Shown here: piece by piece, positions 1-5,566 of the stretch
How positions within the stretch are numbered: the stretch's first letter is position 1
How the letters are laid out: the number at the start of each line of letters is the position of its first letter
Origin: SZUA-430 sp036840015
GTDB lineage: Bacteria > Pseudomonadota > Alphaproteobacteria > Micropepsales > Micropepsaceae
Assembly (NCBI GenBank): GCA_036840015.1
Contig: DAISVV010000143.1
Coordinates: forward strand, 1 to 8,413
Direction: 5' to 3'
Length of the DNA: 8,413 nt
Translations under genes and position numbers: made by a program
The notes under the pieces: model-generated
Seen by the model: the letters and a program-made list of their open reading frames with translations, nothing else
What the model was told of the DNA's origin: nothing
Database searches by the model: none

Positions 1-232
1 CGGCCAGCGCGCTAAAGCCGGTTAATGTGCCCACCTCGATTGCACGCCTGGCGCCCATGAGCTTGGCAAGCAGCCCCATGAACGCGCCTTGCTCGGGCGC
101 GATCTGCATCATGGAGGACCGTCCGAGCGAAGCCGTATCTGCGCGGCATTGCGCCAGCACCGGGTGGTCCCTGACGCCCGCTTCCACGGCATAGTTCAGC
201 TCGGCCTCGTTGAAATTCATGCCCTTGCGCAC
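1..232 (-). CDS. SAM-dependent O-methyltransferase, class 3 (caffeoyl-CoA-type), N-terminal part only
   Basis: This is the first 77 codons of a small-molecule O-methyltransferase; the rest lies beyond the left edge. The protein has the family's typical opening: a helical N-terminus, then MQIAPEQGAFMGLL, then ARRAIEVGTLTGFSALA. The last stretch is the beta-strand/glycine loop (E-V-G-T-x-T-G-x-S) that binds S-adenosylmethionine. Family members methylate hydroxyl groups, usually of catechol-like or other small aromatic substrates in the cytoplasm. The catalytic and metal-binding residues lie in the missing part, so the substrate cannot be inferred. I chose the GTG start at 232-230 because a perfect GGAGGA lies 8 bases upstream. 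The in-frame ATG at 220-218 is 20 bases from that site and is less likely, though an automatic annotation may use it. The gene diverges from the hydrolase at 319. Confidence 0.88.
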   Translation of the reverse strand, partial: MRKGMNFNEAELNYAVEAGVRDHPVLAQCRADTASLGRSSMMQIAPEQGAFMGLLAKLMGARRAIEVGTLTGFSALA

Positions 233-240
233 GACGGTCG

Positions 241-246
241 TCCTCC
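241..246 (-). promoter_or_regulatory. Ribosome binding site deciding a GTG start
   Basis: Read on the minus strand this is GGAGGA, an ideal Shine-Dalgarno match. It is followed by an 8-base spacer and then GTG at 232-230, in frame with the methyltransferase. The spacing favours GTG over the ATG four codons further in. The 86-base gap between the divergent genes (233-318) must hold both promoters, but I could not pick out convincing -35/-10 pairs on either strand. Confidence 0.7.
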
Positions 247-318
247 GGAAAGGTTATGGGACCGAAGATTGGCCGACCCGCTTGCATTCCGCAATGAACT
301 TCGAAAATCTCCCCGCCA

Positions 319-1038
319 ATGACAACACCATCCTTCACCTCCTTCCCGGGCGACCGTCCGCTGGGGGCTGCCATGGGCGCCGCCGCCGACATTGCCAGCT
401 TCGTGGCCGAACTCCTGCGCCCGCAGCCTGCGCCGCCCCACGCAAACGTGCCACGCGGCGACGGTCACACCGTGCTCGTGCTGCCGGGCTTCATGACCGG
501 TGACTGGGCCACCCGCCGCCTCATCGCGTGGCTGCGCGACGCCGGCTACGACGCCCGCGGCTGGGGCAGGGGAATCAATTGGGGCCCCACGCCCGCCGCA
601 CTCACGCGCTGCGCAGCGCTCGTCGACGAGGCCAACCGCAGGACGGGTCGCAAGGTCAGCCTCATTGGCCGCAGCCTCGGCGGCCTCTTCGCACGCGAAC
701 TGGCCAAGGACGCGCCCGCCAAGATAAGCCGCGTCATCACCCTGGGAACGCCCGTGCGCTTCCCGATCAAGACCCCGCTCTCGCCCTTTGCCGAGACCAT
801 GTCGGGCGGCTTCGATCCGGGCTTCACCCGGCGCATGCCCGACCTCCTGCGCAATCCGCCGGTGCCCGTGACCGCCTTCTATTCGCGCAGCGACGGAATC
901 GTTCCCTGGCAGTCCTGCCTGCTTGACGAGGCACCGGGCGTCGAGAACATCGAGGTCGACAGCCCTCACACGATCATGGGTTCGCACCCCGTCGCCATGC
1001 GCGTGATTGCCGAAAGATTGGCCGCGCCGGCCGGGTGA
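319..1038 (+). CDS. Alpha/beta hydrolase (putative esterase/lipase)
   Basis: A 239-residue serine hydrolase of the alpha/beta fold, probably a cytoplasmic carboxylesterase or lipase of unknown substrate. The oxyanion-hole strand reads VLVLPGFMTGDW (residues 52-63). It is followed by a GWGRGINWGPT segment (81-91) seen in a bacterial lipase-like subfamily. The nucleophile elbow is GRSLGG with Ser119. The likely acid is Asp192 in YSRSDGIVPW. The likely base is His217 in DSPHTIMGSHP, with His223 as the alternative. No signal peptide or membrane helix is evident; the first 18 residues are polar. The ATG at 319 has no clear ribosome binding site. An in-frame ATG at 373 (Met19) has GGGGG five bases upstream and would keep the whole catalytic domain, so the start is uncertain. 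It stands alone: the neighbour upstream is divergent and a 273-base gap follows. Confidence 0.85.
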   Translation: MTTPSFTSFPGDRPLGAAMGAAADIASFVAELLRPQPAPPHANVPRGDGHTVLVLPGFMTGDWATRRLIAWLRDAGYDARGWGRGINWGPTPAALTRCAALVDEANRRTGRKVSLIGRSLGGLFARELAKDAPAKISRVITLGTPVRFPIKTPLSPFAETMSGGFDPGFTRRMPDLLRNPPVPVTAFYSRSDGIVPWQSCLLDEAPGVENIEVDSPHTIMGSHPVAMRVIAERLAAPAG

Positions 1039-1154
1039 ATTCCGTACCCTGAATATCCATTCATCCCCGCGTCTCGGAGGCGTGATGAACGGCCATGATC
1101 GGGCCGCAATTCAGCCCTTGCAGGGCCGCTTTGAGGGCCCATCTTCAATCATAC

Positions 1155-1236
1155 CGGTTGGCCCGGTGGTGCGGCGAAGGCCCGGACCATCAGCCCCCAG
1201 CCCCCTCGCGGCTTTATCCGCACCCCGGGCCAATCG
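1155..1236 (+). repeat. Long imperfect inverted repeat (hairpin, about 19 pairs)
   Basis: The left arm TTGGCCCGGTGGTGCGG (1158-1174) pairs with CCGCACCCCGGGCCAA (1218-1233). All 16 pairs are Watson-Crick, with only T1167 bulged out. Three more pairs, one of them G-T, extend the stem to 1155 and 1236. The 43-base apical part (1175-1217) contains a possible small inner AGCC/GGCT stem (1192-1195 with 1210-1213). A near-perfect 16-pair match at this distance is unlikely by chance even in GC-rich DNA, so an RNA hairpin or a palindromic element is likely. It is present once in this window. Confidence 0.6.
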
Positions 1237-1277
1237 CGGTCTTCATGCAAGCCTCGCATTTCCCCAAACTGGTGTAG

Positions 1278-1311
1278 AACTCCCTCGGACATGTTCCGAG
1301 GGAGTTTTTTT
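1278..1311 (+). terminator. Rho-independent terminator-like hairpin overlapping the next gene's RBS
   Basis: AACTCCCTCGGA (1278-1289) pairs perfectly over 12 bases with TCCGAGGGAGTT (1295-1306) around a five-base loop CATGT. The T-run spans 1305-1311; its first two Ts are in the stem. This is a textbook intrinsic terminator for plus-strand transcription. Its end touches the ATG of the dehydrogenase at 1312, and its 3' arm contains that gene's Shine-Dalgarno sequence. It may terminate the hydrolase transcript or a small RNA, or it may act as an attenuator or translational switch. On the minus strand the tract after the stem is not T-rich, so it is directional. Confidence 0.75.
1298..1304 (+). 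promoter_or_regulatory. Ribosome binding site buried in the terminator stem
   Basis: GAGGGAG lies 7 bases (all T) before the ATG at 1312, which is ideal spacing and decides that start. All seven bases are paired in the 1278-1306 stem. If the hairpin forms in an mRNA that begins upstream, ribosome entry would be blocked. Confidence 0.65.
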
Positions 1312-2055
1312 ATGCGCCTGTCTGGAAGAGCCGCCATCGTCACCGGCGCAGGGTCCGGCATCGGCCACGCAACCGCCCGCCTGTTCGCAGCCGAAGGCGC
1401 GCGCGTCCTTGCCGTTGACGTGCCGGGCAGGAACCTTGCCGCGCACCACGCCGGCACGCCGGGCATCCAGACGCTCGAGTGCGATGTCACCGGACACGAA
1501 GCCCCCGCGCTCATCGTCTCGACCGCCGTCACGGCTTTCGGCGCACTCGACATCGTGATGAACAATGCCGGCGTCTCCGGCCGCGAACTCGTCGAGGAAA
1601 TGAAGCGCGAGACCTGGGACCGCATCCTGGCCGTCAACCTGACGGCACCGGCCCTCATCTGCCAGCAGGCGATCCCGCACCTGAAGAAGAGCAGGGCAGG
1701 GCGCATCATCAACGTGGCCTCCGTGATGGCCGAAGGCACCGATCTCGGCCTTGCCGCCTACTGCGCCTCCAAGGCCGGTGTTGCGGGCCTCACCCGCACG
1801 CTGGCCCTGGAACTCGGCAAGTTCGGCATCACCGCGAACTACCTCCTGCCCGGCGCCATCCGCACCGGCATGACAACCCCGCTCTGGGATGCGCGCCCCG
1901 ACATAGCCGACATCTGGGCAAGGAAATCCCCCATGCGCCGTCTGGGAGAACCCCTCGACCTCGCGCGCGGCGCCCTGTTTCTTGCCTCCGACGATGGCGG
2001 CTTCGTGACGGGCCACGGGCTTCACGTTGACGGCGGCCTGATGCTGCGCGTCTGA
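1312..2055 (+). CDS. Short-chain dehydrogenase/reductase (SDR), classical type
   Basis: A 247-residue NAD(P)-dependent oxidoreductase of the classical SDR family, cytoplasmic and probably tetrameric like its relatives. The Rossmann glycine motif is TGAGSGIG (residues 11-18). Asp36 at the end of beta-2 (LAVDV) suggests NAD(H) rather than NADP(H). NNAG is at 84-87. The catalytic set is Asn109, Ser137, Tyr150 and Lys154 (YCASK), and all are present. The PG motif after beta-6 is LLPGAIRT. The C-terminal GHGLHVDGG is typical of the 3-oxoacyl-ACP reductase-like group, but the substrate cannot be read from the sequence. The frame stays open to an ATG at 1291, but that codon is in the loop of the terminator-like hairpin and would add MFRGSFF before a normal SDR N-terminus. 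The ATG at 1312 has a well-spaced GAGGGAG. No partner gene is evident. Confidence 0.93.
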   Translation: MRLSGRAAIVTGAGSGIGHATARLFAAEGARVLAVDVPGRNLAAHHAGTPGIQTLECDVTGHEAPALIVSTAVTAFGALDIVMNNAGVSGRELVEEMKRETWDRILAVNLTAPALICQQAIPHLKKSRAGRIINVASVMAEGTDLGLAAYCASKAGVAGLTRTLALELGKFGITANYLLPGAIRTGMTTPLWDARPDIADIWARKSPMRRLGEPLDLARGALFLASDDGGFVTGHGLHVDGGLMLRV

Positions 2056-2076
2056 CCGGCCCGCAGGGGCAAAATC

Positions 2077-2098
2077 ACCACTTGCGGCTGCAAGGGGT
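2077..2098 (+). terminator. Weak hairpin after the dehydrogenase gene
   Basis: CTTGC GGCT GCAAG (2081-2094) forms a 5-bp stem with a four-base loop. It is extended past one A-G mismatch by ACC/GGT to 2077 and 2098. Only three Ts follow, so it is a weak intrinsic terminator at best. The rest of the 102-base gap before the ATPase gene (T-rich around 2112-2136) probably holds the operon promoter, but no -35/-10 pair stands out. Confidence 0.3.
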
Positions 2099-2157
2099 TT
2101 CTCGTATCGCTTGGCCGTCTTTTCAGCTCGTTTTTTGGCGGGTTCACAAGCATTTCC

Positions 2158-2901
2158 ATGATCATCATCGAAGATTTGGTCCGGCGGTTCGGGAACTTCA
2201 CAGCCGTGGGCGGCATCTCCCTGCGTGTCGGGAAGGGCGAGGTGCTCGGCTTCCTCGGCCCGAACGGCGCGGGCAAGTCCACAACCATGAAAATGATCAC
2301 CGGTTTCCTGGCTCCCTCCGAGGGGCGGATCTCGGTGTGCGGCAACGACGTGGTCGAGCAGCAGCTCGCCGCCCAGGCAACCATCGGCTACCTGCCGGAA
2401 GGCGCACCAGCCTATCCCGACATGACCCCGCAGCAGTTCCTGGCCTTCATCGCGCGCGTGCGCGGCCTTGAAGGTGACGCGGCAACCCGGGCCATCGACG
2501 CCGCCGTGACGCGCACTGGCCTTCAGTCGGTGCTCGAGCAGCGCATCGAGACGCTCTCCAAGGGTTTCAAGCGCCGCGTGGGCCTCGCGCAGGCGATCCT
2601 CCATGACCCGCCGGTTCTCATCATGGACGAACCCACCGACGGCCTCGACCCCAACCAGAAGCACGCGGTCCGCAACCTGATCCGCTCGATGGCCGCCAGC
2701 AAGGCCATCATCATTTCGACCCATATCCTCGAAGAGGTCGAAGCCGTCTGCACGCGTGCCATCATCATCGACAAGGGGCGCATCGTGGCCGACGGAACGC
2801 CGACCGAACTCCTGGCCAAGGCGCCCTCGCGGCGCCTCGACGAGGTCTTCCGCACCCTGACCACGCCCGACGCCGAGATCAACGTGGAGGCCCGCCCATG
2901 A
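2158..2901 (+). CDS. ABC transporter ATP-binding protein, GldA-like (ABC-2 type)
   Basis: A 247-residue nucleotide-binding subunit that should drive the permease encoded next, on the inner face of the cytoplasmic membrane. Walker A is GPNGAGKST (34-42), Walker B LIMDE (154-158) with catalytic Glu158, the D-loop follows in DGLDP, and the H-loop His is His189 (STHIL). Two motifs depart from the ABC consensus. The Q-loop position reads IGYLPEGAPAY (76-86) with no glutamine. The signature is LSKGF (133-137) instead of LSGGQ, followed by KRRVGLAQA. Both departures are typical of the GldA/NosF-like branch, so they do not imply loss of function. The ATG is preceded by no good ribosome binding site, but upstream in-frame starts are absent and family proteins begin with just such an MIxxEDLxRRFG strand. 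It is the first gene of a four-gene operon and overlaps the next start by ATGA (2898-2901). Confidence 0.93.
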   Translation: MIIIEDLVRRFGNFTAVGGISLRVGKGEVLGFLGPNGAGKSTTMKMITGFLAPSEGRISVCGNDVVEQQLAAQATIGYLPEGAPAYPDMTPQQFLAFIARVRGLEGDAATRAIDAAVTRTGLQSVLEQRIETLSKGFKRRVGLAQAILHDPPVLIMDEPTDGLDPNQKHAVRNLIRSMAASKAIIISTHILEEVEAVCTRAIIIDKGRIVADGTPTELLAKAPSRRLDEVFRTLTTPDAEINVEARP

Positions 2902-3641
2902 GCTTCTGGAACGCCGTCAACGCCATCTGGCGCCGCGAGCTCGCAGGCTATTTCGCAACCCCCGTGGCCTACGTCTTCATCGTCATCTTCCTTCTGGCCA
3001 TTGGCTCTTTCACCTTCTATTTCGGCCAGTTCTTCCTGACAGGCCAGGCCGACCTCAGCGTCTTCTTCGGCTTCCACCCCTGGGTCTACCTGTTCCTCCT
3101 GCCCGCGATCTCGATGCGCCTCTGGGCCGAGGAGAGCAGGGCCGGCACGATCGAGTTGCTGATGACCCTGCCCGTGCCGGTGATGGCCGCCGTGCTCGGC
3201 AAGTTCATCGCCGCCTGGCTCTTTGCCGGCATTGCGCTGTCCATGACGTTCCCGATGTGGATCACGGTCAACTTCCTGGGCGCGCCCGACAACGGCGTGA
3301 TCCTCGCAAGCTATATCGGAAGCTGGCTCATGGCCGGGGCCTATCTGGCGATCGGTTCTGCAGTCTCCTCGATGACGAACAACCAGGTGATCGCCTTCGT
3401 CGTCAGCGTGGTGGTCTGCTTCATCTTCACGATTGCCGGGCACACCATGGTGCTCGACTTCTTCCAGGGCTGGGCCCCGACGCTGCTCGTCAGCACCATT
3501 TCCTCCTTCAGCTTCCTCACGCACTTCAACGCCATCATGAACGGCGTGATCGACCTCAGGGACGTCGTCTACTTCGCCTCCCTGATCGGGCTGTGTCTCT
3601 TCATCAACGCCGTCGTCATCGACCTGAAGCGGGCAGACTGA
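2898..3641 (+). CDS. ABC-2 type permease, GldF-like
   Basis: A 247-residue integral membrane protein, the transmembrane partner of the ATPase. It opens with the family hallmark RRELAGYFATPVAYVFI (12-28), and after the second membrane segment carries EESRAGTIELLMTLPV (78-93), the cytoplasmic coupling stretch of GldF/NosY-like permeases. Six hydrophobic segments are visible at about 22-42, 61-75, 98-122, 134-157, 163-184 and 223-242. The length matches a half-size permease that dimerises. The start ATG overlaps the ATPase stop (ATGA), with GGAGG at 2886-2890 seven bases upstream, so translation is likely coupled. The transported substrate is unknown. In Bacteroidetes the homologous genes are associated with gliding motility, but nothing else here suggests gliding. 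Confidence 0.92.
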   Translation: MSFWNAVNAIWRRELAGYFATPVAYVFIVIFLLAIGSFTFYFGQFFLTGQADLSVFFGFHPWVYLFLLPAISMRLWAEESRAGTIELLMTLPVPVMAAVLGKFIAAWLFAGIALSMTFPMWITVNFLGAPDNGVILASYIGSWLMAGAYLAIGSAVSSMTNNQVIAFVVSVVVCFIFTIAGHTMVLDFFQGWAPTLLVSTISSFSFLTHFNAIMNGVIDLRDVVYFASLIGLCLFINAVVIDLKRAD

Positions 3642-3643
3642 TC

Positions 3644-5566
3644 ATGCGCTGGACACGGACAAGGATTGCAGCCTCGGCCATCATCCTGGCCATCGTCAGC
3701 TTCTTCGCGGTGAACATGACCTCCGAGGTCTGGTTCTCCAATGCCCGCGTCGACCTGACCCAGAACAGCCTCTACACGGTCAGCAAGGGCACGCGCGAGA
3801 TCCTGGAATCGATCCCCGAGCCCATCACGCTGCGCTTCTACTTCTCCGAGGCCGTCTCCGTGAAATACGCCGGCGTCCGCTCGCACGGCGGACGCGTGCG
3901 CGACATGCTCCAGCGCTTCGAGAGCCTGTCGGGCGGCAAGATCAGGCTCGAGGTCATCGACCCCGAGCCCCTGACCGAGGCCGAGGACCAGGCCGTCGCC
4001 CAGGGTATCACCGGCGCGCCGACGCCCGCCGGCGAGAAGATCTATTTCGGCCTTGTCGGCACCAACATGGTCAACGGCCGCGAGGTGATCCCCTTCTTCC
4101 TCGAGGACCGCGAGCAGTACCTGGAATACGACCTGACCAGCCTCGTCTGGCGGCTGATCCGCGAGAAGAAGCCGAAGATCGGCATCGTCTCGAACATTCC
4201 CTTCGACACGGGCGCTGGCGGCCTTGGTGCGGCCATGCAGGGACAGTCGCGCTCCTACATGATCTACGAGCAGATCCGCGAATCCTTTGAAGTATCCTTC
4301 CTCGAGCAGGACTTCGACCGCGTGCCGGCCGACATCGACGTCGTGCTGGTCGCCCACCCCAAGCCGCTGACGCCGACGACGCAATACGCCCTCGACCAGT
4401 TCATCATGCGCGGCGGCCGCGCCATGGTGTTCCTCGACCCGCTCTCCGAGATCTCAATGCAGGCCGGCCCCTCGGGCGAGACCCTCGAAGGTTCAACCGA
4501 CACCTCGGCCACAAGCATCGATACCCTCATGAAATCATGGGGCGTGTCGGTCCCGGCCGCCAATGTCATCGGCGTGCGCGACCGCGCGCGGAGGGTGCAG
4601 TTCGGAGGCGACGTTGCCGACTACGTTGCATGGATCGCCCTGACAGCCGACGAGATGGACCGCTCCGATCTCGTAACCGCAGACCTGACCGACCTCAATC
4701 TCGGTACGGTCGGCTCGATCCAGCATGCCAAGGACGCCACGACCACACTGTCCCCGCTTCTTCAGACGACGGCGGACACGATGGAAATCCCGGTATCGAA
4801 GGTGCAGGGAGCACCCAACCCCGACGTCCTCCTGCGCGACTTCGTGAAGTCCGGCAAGGTCTTTACCATCGCCGCCCGCATCGGCGGCCCGGTGAAGTCG
4901 GCCTTCCCGGCTGGCGCCCCGCCGCGCGGCCCGGCCGACAAGCCCGAGCAGGCCCCGCTGCCGGCACACATCGCCGAGACGAAGTCCGCCAACATCGTCC
5001 TGGTGGCCGACAGCGACATCTTCAACGACAGCTTCTGGGTCCAGACACAGGAACTGCAGGGACAGCGCGTGGCTGTGCCCGTGGCCGGCAATGCGGTCTT
5101 CGTGCTCAATGCACTCGAGAACCTCACGGGTTCGGCCTCGCTCATTTCGTTGCGCTCGCGCGGCACGGCGAACCGCCCCTTCGAGGTGGTCAACGACATG
5201 CGCCGCCGGGCCAACCAGCAGTTCCTGCTTCAGGAACAGGCCCTCCAGGAACGCCTGACCCAGACGCAGGCCAAGCTTGCCGAACTTGAAGGCAAGCGCA
5301 CCGCACAGGCCCGCCCCGGACAGGCCCAGCCGCAGGAATTGCTCTCGCCCGAACAGGAGGCCGAGATCGAGAAGTTCCGCGCCGAACTCCTCGAGACCCG
5401 CAAGGCCCTGCGTGACGTGCAGTTCAAGCTGCGCCGTGACATCGATCGCTTCGGCACCTGGCTGGCCGCGATCAACATCCTCTTCATTCCACTCCTCATC
5501 GCCGTGACAGCCCTCCTGCTCTGGCTGTTCGGTAGGGGTCGCAAGACGGCAGGAGGCAGCAAGTGA
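3644..5566 (+). CDS. GldG-like ABC transporter auxiliary protein (ABC_transp_aux family)
   Basis: A 640-residue membrane-anchored accessory protein of the Gld-type ABC transporter. An N-terminal hydrophobic segment (about 8-24) is followed by the family start VDLTQNSLYTVSKGTREILE (36-55) and the strand ITLRFYFSEA. A large alpha/beta region runs from about 60 to 500, including EKKPKIGIVSN (174-184), DVVLVAHPKPL (232-242) and GGRAMVFLDPLSE (257-269). This part of GldG is related to the GIFT domain of eukaryotic IFT52 and to glutamine-amidotransferase-like folds. A proline-rich loop lies at about 422-441, a charged coiled-coil at about 518-600 (interrupted near 555-570), and a C-terminal membrane helix at about 606-629. 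The topology suggests a periplasmic body held by two anchors. The ATG at 3644, two bases after the permease stop, was chosen because it begins the signal-anchor. The frame stays open 129 codons upstream only as a shadow of the permease gene. The ribosome binding site is weak, so coupling is likely. Confidence 0.9.
   Translation: MRWTRTRIAASAIILAIVSFFAVNMTSEVWFSNARVDLTQNSLYTVSKGTREILESIPEPITLRFYFSEAVSVKYAGVRSHGGRVRDMLQRFESLSGGKIRLEVIDPEPLTEAEDQAVAQGITGAPTPAGEKIYFGLVGTNMVNGREVIPFFLEDREQYLEYDLTSLVWRLIREKKPKIGIVSNIPFDTGAGGLGAAMQGQSRSYMIYEQIRESFEVSFLEQDFDRVPADIDVVLVAHPKPLTPTTQYALDQFIMRGGRAMVFLDPLSEISMQAGPSGETLEGSTDTSATSIDTLMKSWGVSVPAANVIGVRDRARRVQFGGDVADYVAWIALTADEMDRSDLVTADLTDLNLGTVGSIQHAKDATTTLSPLLQTTADTMEIPVSKVQGAPNPDVLLRDFVKSGKVFTIAARIGGPVKSAFPAGAPPRGPADKPEQAPLPAHIAETKSANIVLVADSDIFNDSFWVQTQELQGQRVAVPVAGNAVFVLNALENLTGSASLISLRSRGTANRPFEVVNDMRRRANQQFLLQEQALQERLTQTQAKLAELEGKRTAQARPGQAQPQELLSPEQEAEIEKFRAELLETRKALRDVQFKLRRDIDRFGTWLAAINILFIPLLIAVTALLLWLFGRGRKTAGGSK
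5551..5556 (+). promoter_or_regulatory. Ribosome binding site deciding a GTG start
   Basis: AGGAGG lies inside the last codons of the GldG-like gene, six bases before the GTG at 5563 that starts the DUF4340 gene. The perfect match and spacing support this overlapping GTG start. Confidence 0.8.

Larger units (their letters stand above)
1039..1311 (+). other. Structured non-coding gap; possible 5' leader or small RNA
   Basis: I find no convincing gene in these 273 bases, but several inverted repeats are stacked along the plus strand. They are a short TGAAT/ATTCA hairpin (1050-1063), a CGGCC/GGCCG hairpin (1090-1106), a GCCC/GGGC hairpin (1114-1126), the long imperfect stem at 1155-1236 and the terminator-like stem at 1278-1306. 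The order ends in a T-tract, as expected of an independent small RNA, of a long leader of the dehydrogenase mRNA, or of the hydrolase 3' UTR. I see no match to a known riboswitch, 6S RNA, SRP RNA or tmRNA core. The short hairpins are GC-rich and individually could be chance. No promoter could be assigned. Confidence 0.4.

Noticed and set aside
231..241. ACGAC-G-GTCGT palindrome between the methyltransferase ribosome site and its start
   Set aside because: The arms are only five bases with a one-base centre, too short for a stable hairpin. As an operator it has no second copy or known match.
1291..1311. Earlier ATG for the dehydrogenase at 1291
   Set aside because: It is in the hairpin loop, has no usable ribosome site, and adds seven residues before a normal SDR N-terminus.
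1085..1558. A plus-strand open frame with GGAGG just before its ATG at 1085, running into the dehydrogenase gene in another frame
   Set aside because: The product is Pro/Arg/Ser-rich without a domain, and it overlaps the SDR coding region. The GGAGG is only 4 bases from the ATG. A short translated leader cannot be excluded, but nothing supports it.
1243..2724. A 493-codon open frame on the minus strand across the dehydrogenase and ATPase genes
   Set aside because: It is antisense to two genes with complete family motifs. Its composition (His, Asp, Gly, Arg-rich, no recognisable domain) is that of a GC-rich shadow frame.
3257..3643. 129 extra in-frame codons upstream of the GldG-like gene
   Set aside because: They overlap the permease in another frame and give Arg/His-rich nonsense. 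The ATG at 3644 begins a normal signal-anchor and follows the permease stop by two bases.
3569..4384. A 271-codon minus-strand frame over the permease end and GldG-like gene, and similar antisense frames at 4535-5578 and 5782-6684
   Set aside because: All lie opposite well-supported genes and have shadow-type composition with no motif.
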